A stretch of DNA of 64,000 nucleotides from Brachionus plicatilis (Eukaryota; Rotifera; Eurotatoria; Ploima; Brachionidae), in assembly GCA_010279815.1 (NCBI GenBank), contig QEOQ01000444.1, positions 248,001-312,000 of the forward strand, in the 5' to 3' direction. Positions 46,856 to 57,669 of the stretch are shown piece by piece. Every line of letters begins with the position of its first letter. Positions within the stretch are counted from its first letter, which is position 1. The translations under genes were made by a program, and so were the position numbers. The notes below the pieces were generated by a model, which was not told the origin of the DNA, did no database searches, and saw only the letters and a list, made by a program, of their open reading frames with translations.

Positions 46856-48295
46856 TAAATAATTTTTTTTTTACTTTAAGTCATTTTGAAAATTAAGATA
46901 ATTAGTTTTTTTTTAAATCCATTTTTTTCTTGCTAAAATTTATACTCAAATATAAAATTTGTTAAAATTTAAATTTAAAAATCAATTTAATTATTTAAAA
47001 TATTATTAAAATACCTCTTATTCACTAACACAAATCAATTAAAATAGTCTTATTGTTTTAATTTGTCTTACTGTTGAGCTGTAAGAGAGCTGTGTAATTT
47101 TTGTTTTTACTAATCCTTGTTGAAATAAATAAAGAACATATTTTTTTCTTTGGACAATTTTTTTTCCATTCACAAAATTGAACAAAAAAAATAAATTTTT
47201 AAATTGTGAACTATTGAAAATTATGAAATTAATTATTTAAAAAATGTTCAAGGTTAATCAACAGGCTAGTTTAATTCAATTAGAATTCTACATTAATTAA
47301 AAATGAATAAAAATTAAATAAAGTTATTTGAAAAAAATTTAACAACAAGATATTAAATAATTTAAATTTTGGCACAAACTCAAAAAAAATCATATTAATG
47401 TTATTGAAAATTGACAGCTTTAATGTTGAAAGCTTCAAGATTGATCTATTCTATAAATGATCTATTGGTTAAATAAAAAACCAAATTTAGAATACAGCTA
47501 CCATGATTATAAAATCAATTAAAAATTTATTGCATAGAAAATCTAGCTTTCCTTTCTTCTTTTTTTCTTCTTTTTTTACTAACCCTTCTGTATCTTTTTT
47601 TTTTAATTTAAAAATTATCATTAAAAGTTTTAAAATAAAAAAAGTTTAAAATTATTTTTTTCGAACACTTCACAAATTATATACCCAGAATTAGGTAAAC
47701 AAATTTTTAAGTTTATTTTACTACTCTATTCGGCTCTCATTGCTCACTTTCTTATTTATTTTCAAAAAACAAAAAAATAAGAAACTTGTTTTGTAATAAA
47801 TTTTGTGTTCAGCATTTACAATAATTAAAAACTTGGTTATTTGTGTAAATGCAAAAGTATTGATAAATAAGAAAATTTACAAAATCCAACTAGTCCTTGC
47901 CAAACAACTTTTATGTACTCTCTTCTGTTTTTGTATTTGGTAACGAAATTGAAATTTTTGGAGATTCTTAAACATTCATGTTTTGTTGTTGAATCAGCAT
48001 TTTGTGTAAACTATTAAAAAAATTTTGTCCACGAAGCACAAATTTGAGATCTAGAAAAAACGGTCATTATTATTTTCAAGTTTTTAATTAAAAAAGTGCA
48101 AATAATTCTTTTAAGTCACCAAAACTTTAATTGATCTACAAAAGCTCAAGTTTTGTTTGTAATATTTTTAAGATTTAGTTAAACATATAAATTATTAATA
48201 ATAATATTATTTGTTTTATTAAGTAAATAGATTTTTTTGGAATATGCTTTTCACTAATTCTACCATTTATTTTCTTTTTTAACTTCAAAAAATAT
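46856..48295. other. Intergenic with LINE 3'-end copy
   Basis: Holds a minus-strand copy of the LINE 3'-end repeat (47250-47475: AAGGTTAATCAACAGGCTAG .. GTTGAAAGCTTC). Nothing else recognised. Confidence 0.55.
47250..47475 (-). repeat. LINE 3'-end repeat, copy 3
   Basis: Reverse-orientation relative of 740-1062 and 4777-5115; shares the AATCAACAGGCTAG block and the GACAGC..AATGTTGAAAGCTT part, with a shorter middle. Confidence 0.55.
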
Positions 48296-49434
48296 AACAG
48301 GTGTCCAATAAAGCTTAAAAGCAATATTCTTTTTTTTGAAGAGAAGGTGATTATACATTTTAAAAATAGCAAAATTTAAGATTTAATGTTATATTGGTCA
48401 CTGGTAAAATAAGTTTACTAAATTTTGCACTTGAAAGTTGTCTTTTTTAAGTCAATTCTAAAAAATTTGAATTTGAATTCTAAACCACTAAAACATCAAT
48501 TGAAAGTAAAAAAAAATTTTTTTAGATAAATTATTTCAAAACCAGTCAAAAAAATGGGTAAACCGAAACCAAATACCTTGAGAGAGCTAGCTATTGAGCA
48601 CTTTAAGATTGGGAAGTCTAATCAGGAAATTACTGAAATTTTGTCTTGGAAAGTGTCAGAAAGAACTCTTTAAAGATGGACAAAGGAATTTAGAGACTTT
48701 GGTAAAGTTTAACACAATGTATCGCATGGACGTCCTATTACTGCTTCTAATCATATGAATAGAAACATAGTTAAACGACTAGTTAAAATTTATTCCCAAA
48801 GATTAATAAGTCTAATATTATTTAAAAATTTTTTTTTTACTTTCAATTGATGTTTTAGTGGTTTAGAATTCAAATTCAAATTTTTTAGAATTGACTTAAA
48901 AAAGACAACTTTCAAGTGCAAAATTTAGTAAAAAATTTTACCAGTGACCAATATAACATTAAATCTAAAACTTGATTCATTTTGCTATTTTTAAAGTGTA
49001 TAATCATCTTCTTAGTCCAAGTATTTTTGAAACAGGATTATTATTTGTAAAGACAGACACTTTTAGTTATAGAATGGTAATGGAGAGTCTTGAATTTTCA
49101 AGAAGAATATTATTCATAGTTTTTTGTGTAAAATTCATTCAATCATTCCATTCAAAAAATATTACATTTTATTCATAAAAACCCCTTATTTTGAACTTAA
49201 TATAATTTTAGCGATTATTGGATGTTTTCAATAATATTTTTTGAACAAAGCATCGGTAAAATTTGACCTTGGTGTCATTAGAGAGCTGATAAAATTCTCT
49301 TTTCACTGATATATAAAAATATATAGGTTCTATATCTTTATCTGTGTTAAATTTCATCCGAAACAAACATTCCTTTCATATTTTTTTTTCAATTTAAAAT
49401 TTCGGTCAAGCTTTATTGGACACCCGTTACAATT
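48296..49434 (+). mobile_element. Tc1-type foldback element
   Basis: 1.14 kb between termini TAACAGGTGTCCAATAAAGC and GCTTTATTGGACACCCGTTA. Inside, a second inverted repeat of about 170-190 bp (about 48335-48525 against 48835-49010, e.g. AAAACATCAATTGAAAGTAA) frames a transposase start. The plus-strand frame from 48554 reads MGKPKPNTLRELAIEHFKIG and VSERTL, a stop, then RWTKEFRDFG: a Tc1-type helix-turn-helix domain related to that at 26323-26563. Catalytic domain absent. A solitary copy of the terminus is at about 10480-10508. Confidence 0.7.
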
Positions 49435-49905
49435 CTAAAATTCACTAAAATTTTAAACGATTTAAATTGTCACCAAATTAATTTGATAGAAAATTAATAT
49501 AATGATTATTTATTCTTGTTTGTTTGGCTTTGTTTGAACCGAGCTAAAGATTTTTCAGATTAAAAAAAAATTTAAAAGCGTAATTTAAAACACTAAAATA
49601 AAAATAAAAAATTATTAAAATAATTTTTGAATTTTAGTTTAAATATATAGAAAAAAAAATATCTAAATTTGAACTCGAATTATAATTAAAATTTAATTCA
49701 TTTTTTAATTTATTTCATTTAAAATTTCAGTTTAAAGAAAAAATTTAAAGAATTATCTGGCAATAAAATGATAATTTTTAATCAAATTGTATGTTTATTT
49801 AAAATTAAAAATTAAATATTTTACTATATTTAATTTTCAATTACTATTACAATAATTCCATTTAAACCACTCTAGAGATGTAAGTTGTTGATGTAATGTA
49901 TCTTT

Positions 49906-50200
49906 CAGAATTGTTTTTAAGTCACAAGTCTTAAGTCAAGTCAAGTCAATGACTTGAAATTTTTTTTTAGTCAAGTCAATGATTTAATAAATTAATATTT
50001 GATACCAATAAAGTAGTTGCTTCCAAATTCCTGGCTGTTAATCTTGACCCATGTGGTCTGTTAATGTAACCAAATTATGAAAAAATTCTTTCAACTGGTC
50101 CAAATGAAGCAGATATTGATAAAAATTTTTGTGCAAGTCATAACTTAGACTTAAATTTTTTTTGACTTAGACTTAAAACTGTGACTTAAAAACAACTCTG
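49906..50200 (-). mobile_element. hAT element keeping hATC domain relic
   Basis: 295 bp, ends CAGAATTGTTTTTAAGTCAC and GTGACTTAAAAACAACTCTG; the octamer GTATCTTT is identical on both sides (49898-49905, 50201-50208). On the minus strand (about 50119-49995) a frame reads SISASFGPVERIFS, a stop, then FGYINRPHGSRLTARNLEA, closely following the hAT C-terminal dimerisation signature (SS.PVER.FS..G.....R..L......L). This links the dispersed MITE family to an hAT transposase. Confidence 0.85.
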
Positions 50201-50828
50201 GTATCTTTACATTTTCATTACTTAAGTAGTGATGACACAATTTTTACATTTAAATAAAATAAATTAACAAATAATACAATAAAATTTCAATTAGAAGAGA
50301 TCATGGAGATAAAAAAATAAATCTCAAAATATTGATATTTTTTTGACCATTAATATTTCCTGGGATAATTAAAATTAGTTTATATTTTTTAAAATTTAGT
50401 GGAAATAACGCTGTTGTCATCATCAAAGTATGAAAAACTCTTTTTTGCCAATTTATATTAATCAAAAAGAATTTATCCTTTTACTGTTATTCTCAAAGTC
50501 TATTAAATAACATATCATACAGACCTAAATTAATTTTTCTCATGTAAAAAAAGACAAAAATAAAGCTTCCATAAGATTCAACAAGATTTTTGATTTGATT
50601 TACTAAAAAAAAAATGAAAATAAAAATTTTATTTTGGGTTAGAAAGGTGCATCAAAAATTTTATCTTTTCTAAAGAAAAATATTTCCTTACTTGTAAAAA
50701 AAAGCAAAGTTTAAATCGCTTAAAATAAATTTGAAAAATCAAATTTTAATTTTCATGCTTTTTCAATATTGTATAAAAAATGTATGTAACTAGATTTCTG
50801 TTCATCTAGCTACCAAAGATATCATCCT

Positions 50829-51181
50829 AGTAAGACTTTTTTTTTTTTTTCAAAAGTCCAAGTCCGGACTACTGAATACTGAAGAAAAAATTTATGCTAA
50901 AATTGCAACAAAATTCTGGAAAATCTGTTTGCAAGTTTTTTTTTCTATTTAACTTTTTTCAAATTTTGAAATTACGTTGTTTAATTTAAACTCAATACTT
51001 AACCATGTTAAAATATGAAATATAATTACACAATTATTTCTAAAAATGTAAAATAGAAAAAAAAACTTGCCATTGCATTAGACAACCCAAGAGTATATAA
51101 ATTTTTTTATATGAAGCCTGATCTAGAAAATTAAAAAAAAAGTCCGGACTTGGACTATTTTGGGACTTTTAAACAACTCTG
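50829..51181. mobile_element. hAT-type MITE with nested palindrome
   Basis: Right end GACTTTTAAACAACTCTG intact, left end reduced to a T-run and CAAAAGTCCAAGTCCGG. The core shared with 14314 and 28159 is split by a 140-bp insertion (about 50930-51072) with arms GCAAGTTTTTTTTTCTATTT and AAATAGAAAAAAAAACTTGC. Confidence 0.7.
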
Positions 51182-51894
51182 TTTTTTTTAATAAATTAAG
51201 ATCAAGAATCAAAAAAAAAATATTAAAACCATAAAAGCTATACTAGCTGAAAAAACAAACTGCTTATTTATTCATTTATTACATGTCGCTTTTCATTTAA
51301 TTATTTATACTTTGCAGCAATGATTGAATACTTATTAATTCAATATTAACACTGCTCAGAAAATTTAAAAAATACTGTTTTTTTTTAAATTTTAAAACAA
51401 TAAATGTAGTGAAGTTTCGAGCAAAAAAAAATAAAATATTTCTTAAATTGAAAAATAAAATGAAAATTTTTAGCATAAAAGACAAAAAAAATATTTGTTA
51501 ATTCAGAAAAAAAAATTCAAAAAAATTTTACTGTTTTTATCAATATTCGATTTATTCTTCCAAATATTATAATTATTTTTTACATTAAATATTACGCCAT
51601 GTTCGGCGCTGCTTAACATTATAAATAAAAACAAAGATCTTTTAAAAAAAATGGAATAAGTTAAATTAATTTTTTAATAAAATTTATTAAAATTATTTCC
51701 GATTACATTAGTTTTTAACCAATCACAATTTAAAATTAAAAAAGAATAAAAATAAAAGCAAAAATTTATCCAAATCTTTTTTTTGTAAAAAAAAAAAAAA
51801 ATAAAATACAAAAAGTGTTGATCTCCGCAGAGCTTTATTTTTATATTGAACAAAAAAATGAGGAATAAAATACATTTAACAACACAAGTTTAAA

Positions 51895-52383
51895 TTAAAT
51901 CACTTTGCTATTGCGGTTATTAGAGCCTGTCGAAGAGCCAGTATTGCCCGCCGGCTCATTGATCATACAAATCTCAATGCATCTTAAGCCCCGTTCCATC
52001 GGATCTACCATCAGAAGCCCACGCGGGATAAACAAGCGATCATTTTCTGTCACAATGTACTCCGAGGCGCGCTTCACGTTTTTTTCGTAGTTGGTTTGCA
52101 AGCAGATCAAAATAAGGTAAGCTGTCAAGCAAGCAAAGCAGTTTTCCAAGTATGTCCTGGGACTAAGGCTCTCTGCCTCGGCATAAATGGCGTTTATGTT
52201 GTTTATGACGTTTTCAAACTCGGCTGAGTCGATTTTTCCCTGCAGCTCATTAGGCAGTTTTGTCTCGAACTTGACGCCAACTCCTTCGCTGTAGTCGCGC
52301 TGAATGAACACCTTGGCGCATGATGACGAAGTTAGTCTCATTTGCTGTAAGTCGTCCATTTTCCAATCGATCAATTGGCCCAA
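51895..52383 (-). CDS. GOLGA7/Erf4-like palmitoyltransferase partner
   Basis: 162 residues, single exon. Vertebrate GOLGA7 partners DHHC9-type palmitoyltransferases at the Golgi, and yeast Erf4 does the same for Ras palmitoylation; the role here is inferred. Family blocks in order: KVFIQRDYSEGVGVKFETKL (residues 24-43), FE..I..INAIYAEAESL, the hydrophobic Cys block YLENCFACLTAYLILICLQT (78-97, with the CxxC that is itself palmitoylated in relatives), YEKNVKRASEYI, and PRGLLMVDPMERGLRCIEI. The C-terminal 18 residues (PAGNTGSSTGSNNRN..) are lineage-specific. The first ATG is used; a second one nine codons on (MDDLQQM) is equally possible since the family starts just before KVFIQRD. Confidence 0.9.
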   Translation of the reverse strand: MGQLIDWKMDDLQQMRLTSSSCAKVFIQRDYSEGVGVKFETKLPNELQGKIDSAEFENVINNINAIYAEAESLSPRTYLENCFACLTAYLILICLQTNYEKNVKRASEYIVTENDRLFIPRGLLMVDPMERGLRCIEICMINEPAGNTGSSTGSNNRNSKVI

Positions 52384-52895
52384 TTGATCATATGAGAAAA
52401 AAGTTAATTGTCTAATTGAAAGAAAATAGAAGCAAAAAGAGGTTATTTTCGGGCTTTTGCAAGTTTTTTCAAGTTTTTGTTGTGTTTCAATTGAAAAATA
52501 TTTATTATGAAAATTAAAATAAAAAATATGTATTTTGTTGAAGTTGTTAAATATAAAAATAATTCATTTTCAATAAATTATTATAAAATTTTGCCAGCTA
52601 GTTGACTTTTGATTGTCTTTTTTGCAGTTTATTTTATAAGTTGATTTGAGTTTGGGATCAAGAGCAAAATTTGAAAATACAAATGAAATATATTTTCTTT
52701 AAATAAAAAAGGAAAAAAATATTTTCTCAAAGAAATTCCTTCAAATTTTATGTCAAGTTTGTTTTTGTAATTCAATTTTTTTAATTTTTGTTCGACATTA
52801 AATTTTTTTATTGATTTAAAAAAAATTTTTAAGGACAAAAAAAATAATGTTTAAAATTTCCAATCTTTAGATATTAAAATTAATCTTTATATTTA
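52384..52895. other. Upstream region of GOLGA7-like gene
   Basis: AT-rich, with the near-palindrome TCAATTGGCCCAATTGATCA (52370-52389) across the start region. The frame at 52629-52838 is Lys/Phe-rich noise. The right margin is part of the dispersed repeat TCTTTAGATATTAAAAT. Confidence 0.5.
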
Positions 52896-53658
52896 CAGTG
52901 GTGATTTCATAACAATATTTTACGGAAAATTACGTAAAATACCGTAAATTAACCAAATTTTACCACATTTTACGTAAATTAACGTAAAATCCGAAAAGTG
53001 AAAAAGAAGTATTTTACGAAAAATTACATAAATTTTGAGGATTTTGAGATAATTTTGGTAAAATTTGGTAAAATTAAAAACGGCCAATTCAAAATTCAAA
53101 ATTTTTTGAAAAAATGTCCTTTTTTTCAAAAAATCGAAAATTTAAGACAGTTTTTTTTTTCCTAAATTGGTCAAAAAAATAGATATTTTCAAATTGTTAT
53201 AAAAAAAGGCATCTTGAAGTTTAGAATCAAAAAAATCAGATCAAATAGTATTTTGTTTATAACTTTTGAATGGTACTTGATTAAGTCTCTCTGCAAAATA
53301 GATGCTGAATATTGTGTGAGGCTCTGCAAAAACTCTGCATTTTGCAGTAAAATGCACAATTGACCAATTTATGAAAAAAAAAACATTTTTGAGAACATTT
53401 TTGACCAATTTATGAAAAAAAAACTGTCTTAAATTTTCGATTTTTTGAAAAAAAGGAAATTTTGAATTGGCCGTTTTTAATTTTACCAAATTTTACCAAA
53501 ATTATCTCAAAATCCTGAAAATTTACGTAATTTTTCGTAAAATACTTCTTTTTCACTTTTCGGATTTTACGTTAATTTACGTAAAATGTGCTAAAATTTG
53601 GTTAATTTACGGTATTTTACGTAATTTTTCATAAAATACTGTTACGAAATCACCACTG
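52896..53658. mobile_element. 763-bp foldback MITE (TA-flanked)
   Basis: Almost the whole element is an inverted repeat: arms of about 280 bp begin CAGTGGTGATTTC(A/G)TAACA and continue through many TTACGTAAAAT-type motifs. TA stands on both sides (52894-52895, 53659-53660), pointing to the Tc1/mariner superfamily. It interrupts a copy of the dispersed repeat also found uninterrupted at 33420-33465. The open frames inside (52920-53129, 53241-53489) mirror each other because of the symmetry. Confidence 0.8.
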
Positions 53659-53660
53659 TA

Positions 53661-54528
53661 TTTAAATAGTTTTAATGTAATTACAACGAAGTGTAAAAAT
53701 TTATATTTTAGAACTAAATTAAGCTATTAATTAGAAACATTTAGAAAAAAATTTATTCAATTTTTCAAAAATTGAATAACTTCATAAGTCTGTTCTTTTT
53801 ATCATTTGTACTGAATTTCACAAAACCCAAAAATTTTTGGTATGATTATTTGCAGGTTAGAAAACCTTGTCTCCAGAAAAAATCAAAATTTGTTTATAAG
53901 CGTTTATAATTGATCAAAATCTTAATTTTATAAAACTTGCATTAAATTTATCGATTAAAGCTATTAGTGAACTTTTTTATGATTTCTCTAAAACCCGGAT
54001 TCCGGAATCCAGATTTTCTAAAACACGGACTCTTAACCAGGATTAATAAAATATATTTTTTTCAATTTTTATTTGCATTTTCGACAAAAAACAAAATTCA
54101 GGAAATTTGTTTACAACAAATTAAATTAAGTTTTATTGAAAATTTTAATTATTATTTCTCTTAGAGCACCATGTGACAGATATTCTCTGTGATTAAGGTT
54201 TAATAATCGAGTTTTATGAAACTTTAGATATCAAAAAATTTTAAATATCCACTAAAACCATATTTAAAAATTTTCTTTTCTTTTTTTCTTATTAAATTTA
54301 TTCTACCTTTAATTTTAAGGAAATTCATTTAATATTTGATTATCACATTCATCAAATAATTTGAAATTTTGAAACAAACTTTTAATTTCAATTTCTATTT
54401 CTATTTCATTGTTATCTCTGCATTTTCTTCCAGACTTTTTTCACCTTTAATTTTGATAAAACAAGTTTTTTTTGCTTGAATTATCTTTACATGCTCTTAG
54501 ATTCAACTGAACACTAACAATATGAACA
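53661..54528. other. Intergenic, nothing recognised
   Basis: AT-rich. A short similarity (TGATCAAAATCTTAATTTTA at 53911) to the segment after repeat copy A at 4109 is the only link seen. Confidence 0.5.
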
Positions 54529-54862
54529 ATGTGAAATTTTAGTACAAAAATTACAGTACAAAAAGGAGAAACTTTATAATTTTTTTTCTAATTGTGCAAA
54601 AATGGTTCTGCAAAAAGTACAATATTGTACAAATTTGTACAGAAGAATTCCAGCCTCTGCAAAAACTCTGCAATTTAATGCAGAGTTTAATCAAGGATTT
54701 TTTGATGGTGTGCATTTTACAGAAAATTGCAGAGTTTTTGCAGAGCTTGGAATTCTTTTGAACAAATTTGTACAATATTGTACTTTTTGCAGAACCATTT
54801 TTGCACAATTAGAAAAAAAAATATAAAGTTTTTACTTTTTGTACTGTAATTTTTGTACCAAA
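54529..54862. mobile_element. Foldback element with 9-10 bp duplication
   Basis: Arms of about 160 bp: left AATGTGAAATTTTAGTACAA.., right the complement. Inner part holds TGCAAAAACTCTGCAATTTA and its mirror. CAATATGAAC occurs immediately left (54519-54528) and just right of the element, a likely 9-10 bp target duplication. Duplication length would fit Mutator- or Merlin-type elements; no transposase remains. Confidence 0.7.
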
Positions 54863-54879
54863 ATTTCACATTTCCCAAT

Positions 54880-56420
54880 ATGAACAGAATCAGATGAAAA
54901 TGTACCTTTTGGATTTTAATGCTTAAGTCTTCCATTTTTCAGTTAAAATAAAAAATAAAAATTATTCTAGTCATTTAAGAAAAAACTAATACATTTACAA
55001 AAAAAATAATACATGACTTATGAAGTTTTTTAATTTATTTTTATATTTTGCAAATAAATAGTTCTGCTACGATACCTTGAATTCACCACATTTTACGTAA
55101 TTTATGGTAAATTCACCATATTTTACCATATTTATCGTAAAATATCGTAATCGAAAAAAATGGTATTTATTGTAAAATAAAGTTAATTATTGTAAATTGT
55201 CCATAATTATTGTATAATTCACTGAACAAAAAAATCCAAAATTTCTCGAAAAAAAACAATTTTAAAAAAGGTGAAAATGGTGAAAATTCAAAAAAAAAGG
55301 AAAAATTGATTTTTTATTATTATATTCTATTTTTTTTAAACAAATTATGAAAATTAATATTTTAATATTGTCTACAAAACAGTTTATTTTCTTGCCTTTT
55401 TTGCTTTTAATCTGTTTGCTGCCTTGTCACAAGCTTCTTTGAATGTGGATCGTATTAGAATGAATTTTAAAATTATTAGATTTTCCAGATCGGTATTTAA
55501 AAAAATTCAAGTGCAAACATATTAAATTTTTTTTTAAATACAAAAATTATCAAAATCATATAGAGAAGAAGTCAGGTAGAACGAATCATATAATATAATA
55601 AAAAAAAAAATAAAGAAAATTAAACATAAAAAAAAATATTGATTTAATTGATGACAAAAAATCTAACCAATTTAAAAAAAAAAAAAAAATATTTTAATAT
55701 TTTTAGTTTAAAAAAATATATAATCAATTTGAAATTAAAGATAATTTGCGCAAATAGACGAATTAATTTTTCAGGTGAATTTAAAGGAATTGTTACACTT
55801 TTTTTATCATTAAAATTTTACTAAAAAAACTTAATAATTTTTCAAACTGGAGGGTTTTAACTATTTCTTTAAATCATTCTTAAATTAGATTCAGTCAAAA
55901 TTTTATCTCATTTTAACTATTTAAGTTATTGCTTGTATAATTCATGTTTTATCTCTTTTAGATTTTTTACAGTTTATGTTTTTTCTCTCATTATACAAGC
56001 AAAATATGTAAAATTTATCATATGTTTTTCTCTCTTTTTATGTTTTTTTCTACCTCGCCCATAACGCTGTATTAAAAAAAGATATTCAATCAAAATAAAA
56101 AAGAACCACCATGAATATATCCTTTGGTGATTTTCTTTTGAATCTCTTCAATGTTTTCAAACTCTGAGTAATATTCGTATTTTTACTACTGGTCCTCTCG
56201 GCTTTGAATATTTTTTATTTTAGCTATTTGTTCGTTAAGTTCTTCGACATCATTGAGGGTCTATTCAAGTGGTTCAGTAACATTCTGCTGAGTTAGTTTT
56301 TTCGTCTGACATTTAGAGATTTAAAGTTACATTTGGAAAATTAAAGCCTATTATTAATAATCGGTTTTTGTCCAAAAAAATAATTAGTTATATTAGTTAA
56401 AAGAGTGACAAAGTAAGCTA
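54880..56420. other. Intergenic with TIR fragment
   Basis: 55060-55215 is a half-element related to the TA-type foldbacks (TCTGCTACGATACC.., TTTTACGTAATTTATGG). 56095-56330 is less AT-biased and looks like decayed coding DNA but gave no recognisable domain. Confidence 0.5.
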
Positions 56421-56427
56421 AAATTAG

Positions 56428-56760
56428 TCCTGTCCTTTTTTCTATTTACATTAATGACATTTCGAAGCAGAGTCAAAAAAATCAGTCGTACTTGTTGGTG
56501 CTTGGCGATGATTTGGTGACCCTTTTTATCTTCAAAAGATACGATAAAATATTCAAAAAAATCCAAAAAAGCATTTATCTAACCTAACTTGGCTCGCTGA
56601 ACACGATATGATCAAGTTTTTTTTCATCAGTTTTTTTATTTATGTCCAAAAAACTCGGATTTCATCACAAAAATTTTTCAAGGTTTATGGTTAACAGGCC
56701 CTTGTCTCATGAGACCGATTAAAACCTCATTTATTTTAATTAATAATAAGATAATTAAAT
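56428..56760 (+). pseudogene. LINE reverse-transcriptase palm fragment
   Basis: Frame from about 56428 to 56592 reads SPVLFSIYINDISKQSQKNQ, then YLLVLGDDLVTLF: RT motifs B' (SP.LF..YINDI) and C (the usual F/YADD is LGDD here). Downstream, LTWLAEHDM resembles the next LINE block after a frame change. At 56690-56735 a segment with GTCTCATGAGAC and CAGGCC lies in reverse to the LINE 3'-end repeat. Non-functional. Confidence 0.7.
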
Positions 56761-57064
56761 GTAGACGTCCAAAGAAAAAGCAAGCCAGTTTTGCTCAAAT
56801 TGTTGTTTTGGTTTTTTTATATACAGTACTGCTACGAAAAACTGTTTTTACGTGAAATTAAGTGAAATTACGTAATTTTTAATAAAAAAAGTAAATTTTG
56901 TACAAATTTTAAAAAAGCTAATTATAAACAATAAACAAAAATGCAAAAACAAAAATGTTTATTATGGTGTAAATGCTCATGAAAACAATCACGTATTTTT
57001 TGACGTTTTGTTCGACGTTTTTTGTTTCTCGAGTAAAGTAAAAATATAATTTAATATTGACTAA

Positions 57065-57308
57065 TGTCACGCCAATAAATGGATGACACAAGCAAGGATA
57101 AATAAAAGACAGTTTTATTTCACTTGCCAGTAAGTAGAATATATATTATATATCTGCTCTGGTAGCTGGCTCGTACATTTATTTATATTAAAGTTTGAAC
57201 AAATAAATAAAGTTTTCACAATCAACTTATAATATTTAAAAGTGACATCCTTTAAATATTTTAAAAGTTAATTTGTTTTCAAGATAATTGTCTTTATTGG
57301 ATATGACA
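57065..57308 (-). repeat. 3' LTR, 244 bp
   Basis: On the minus strand begins TGTCATATCC and ends GGCGTGACA, giving the usual TG..CA with a TGTCA/TGACA inverted pair. Contains a TATA-like stretch (GATATATAATATATATTC, about 57137-57154) and an AATAAA (about 57113-57118) downstream of it, in the correct order for promoter and polyadenylation signal. Confidence 0.8.
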
Positions 57309-57324
57309 TCCCCTTTTCTTTTTT
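57309..57324 (-). other. Polypurine tract
   Basis: AAAAAAGAAAAGGGGA on the minus strand, directly joined to the TGTCAT of the 3' LTR. This is the expected plus-strand primer for reverse transcription and fixes the LTR boundary. Confidence 0.85.
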
Positions 57325-57411
57325 AAAATTTTTCTTTTATAAAGGAAAATTTGAACTAAATAATTATTTTTCTACAAAAAAAATAGAATAAAAATAAAAA
57401 AAATATAAAAA

Positions 57412-57669
57412 TTAAAAAAGGCTTTTAAGTTTTTTGTATTCTGCATTTATAAGTTTCATGCGTTCTCCATCATAATTTCCCTTGTCTGGATGGTATTTCA
57501 AACTGAGTTTGACGTATTGGTTTCTTATTGTTGCTAATGTAAAATCTTCTTTTATTTCTAGGATCTCTGAGCAATTCTCACCAGTTGGTAGTTTGGTTTT
57601 TAATTTTGATCTGCATGATTTTCTTCGTTTTCTTTTGTCTGATTCGCTATGTTTTTCGTGTTTGGTCAT
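57412..57669 (-). CDS. J-domain (DnaJ/Hsp40) accessory protein of retrotransposon
   Basis: 85 residues. Residues 1-25 are strongly basic (KRKRRKSCRSK, a likely nuclear signal). Residues about 33-85 form a J-domain: SEILEI (helix I end), TLATIRNQYVKLSLKY (helix II), the invariant HPD at 60-62 with KGN, and ERMKLINAEYKKLKSLF (helices III-IV). The HPD loop is what stimulates Hsp70 ATPase in the family. It lies between integrase and the polypurine tract, a position used in other elements for env or accessory genes. Its ATG lies 23 bp inside the end of the preceding ORF, in another frame, so it may be made by reinitiation or as a fusion through frameshifting. A role in chaperoning RT or the preintegration complex is inference. 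Confidence 0.8.
   Translation of the reverse strand: MTKHEKHSESDKRKRRKSCRSKLKTKLPTGENCSEILEIKEDFTLATIRNQYVKLSLKYHPDKGNYDGERMKLINAEYKKLKSLF

Larger units (their letters stand above)
49435..51894. other. Intergenic with two hAT-type elements
   Basis: Contains the elements at 49906-50200 and 50829-51181. Other frames (for example 51297-51485) are Phe/Leu/Ile-rich noise. Near 51830 the complement has AATAAA, probably the polyadenylation signal of the GOLGA7-like gene. Confidence 0.6.

Noticed and set aside
52920..53489. Two minus-strand frames of 69 and 82 residues
   Set aside because: Both lie in the arms of the foldback element and translate palindromic repeat DNA.
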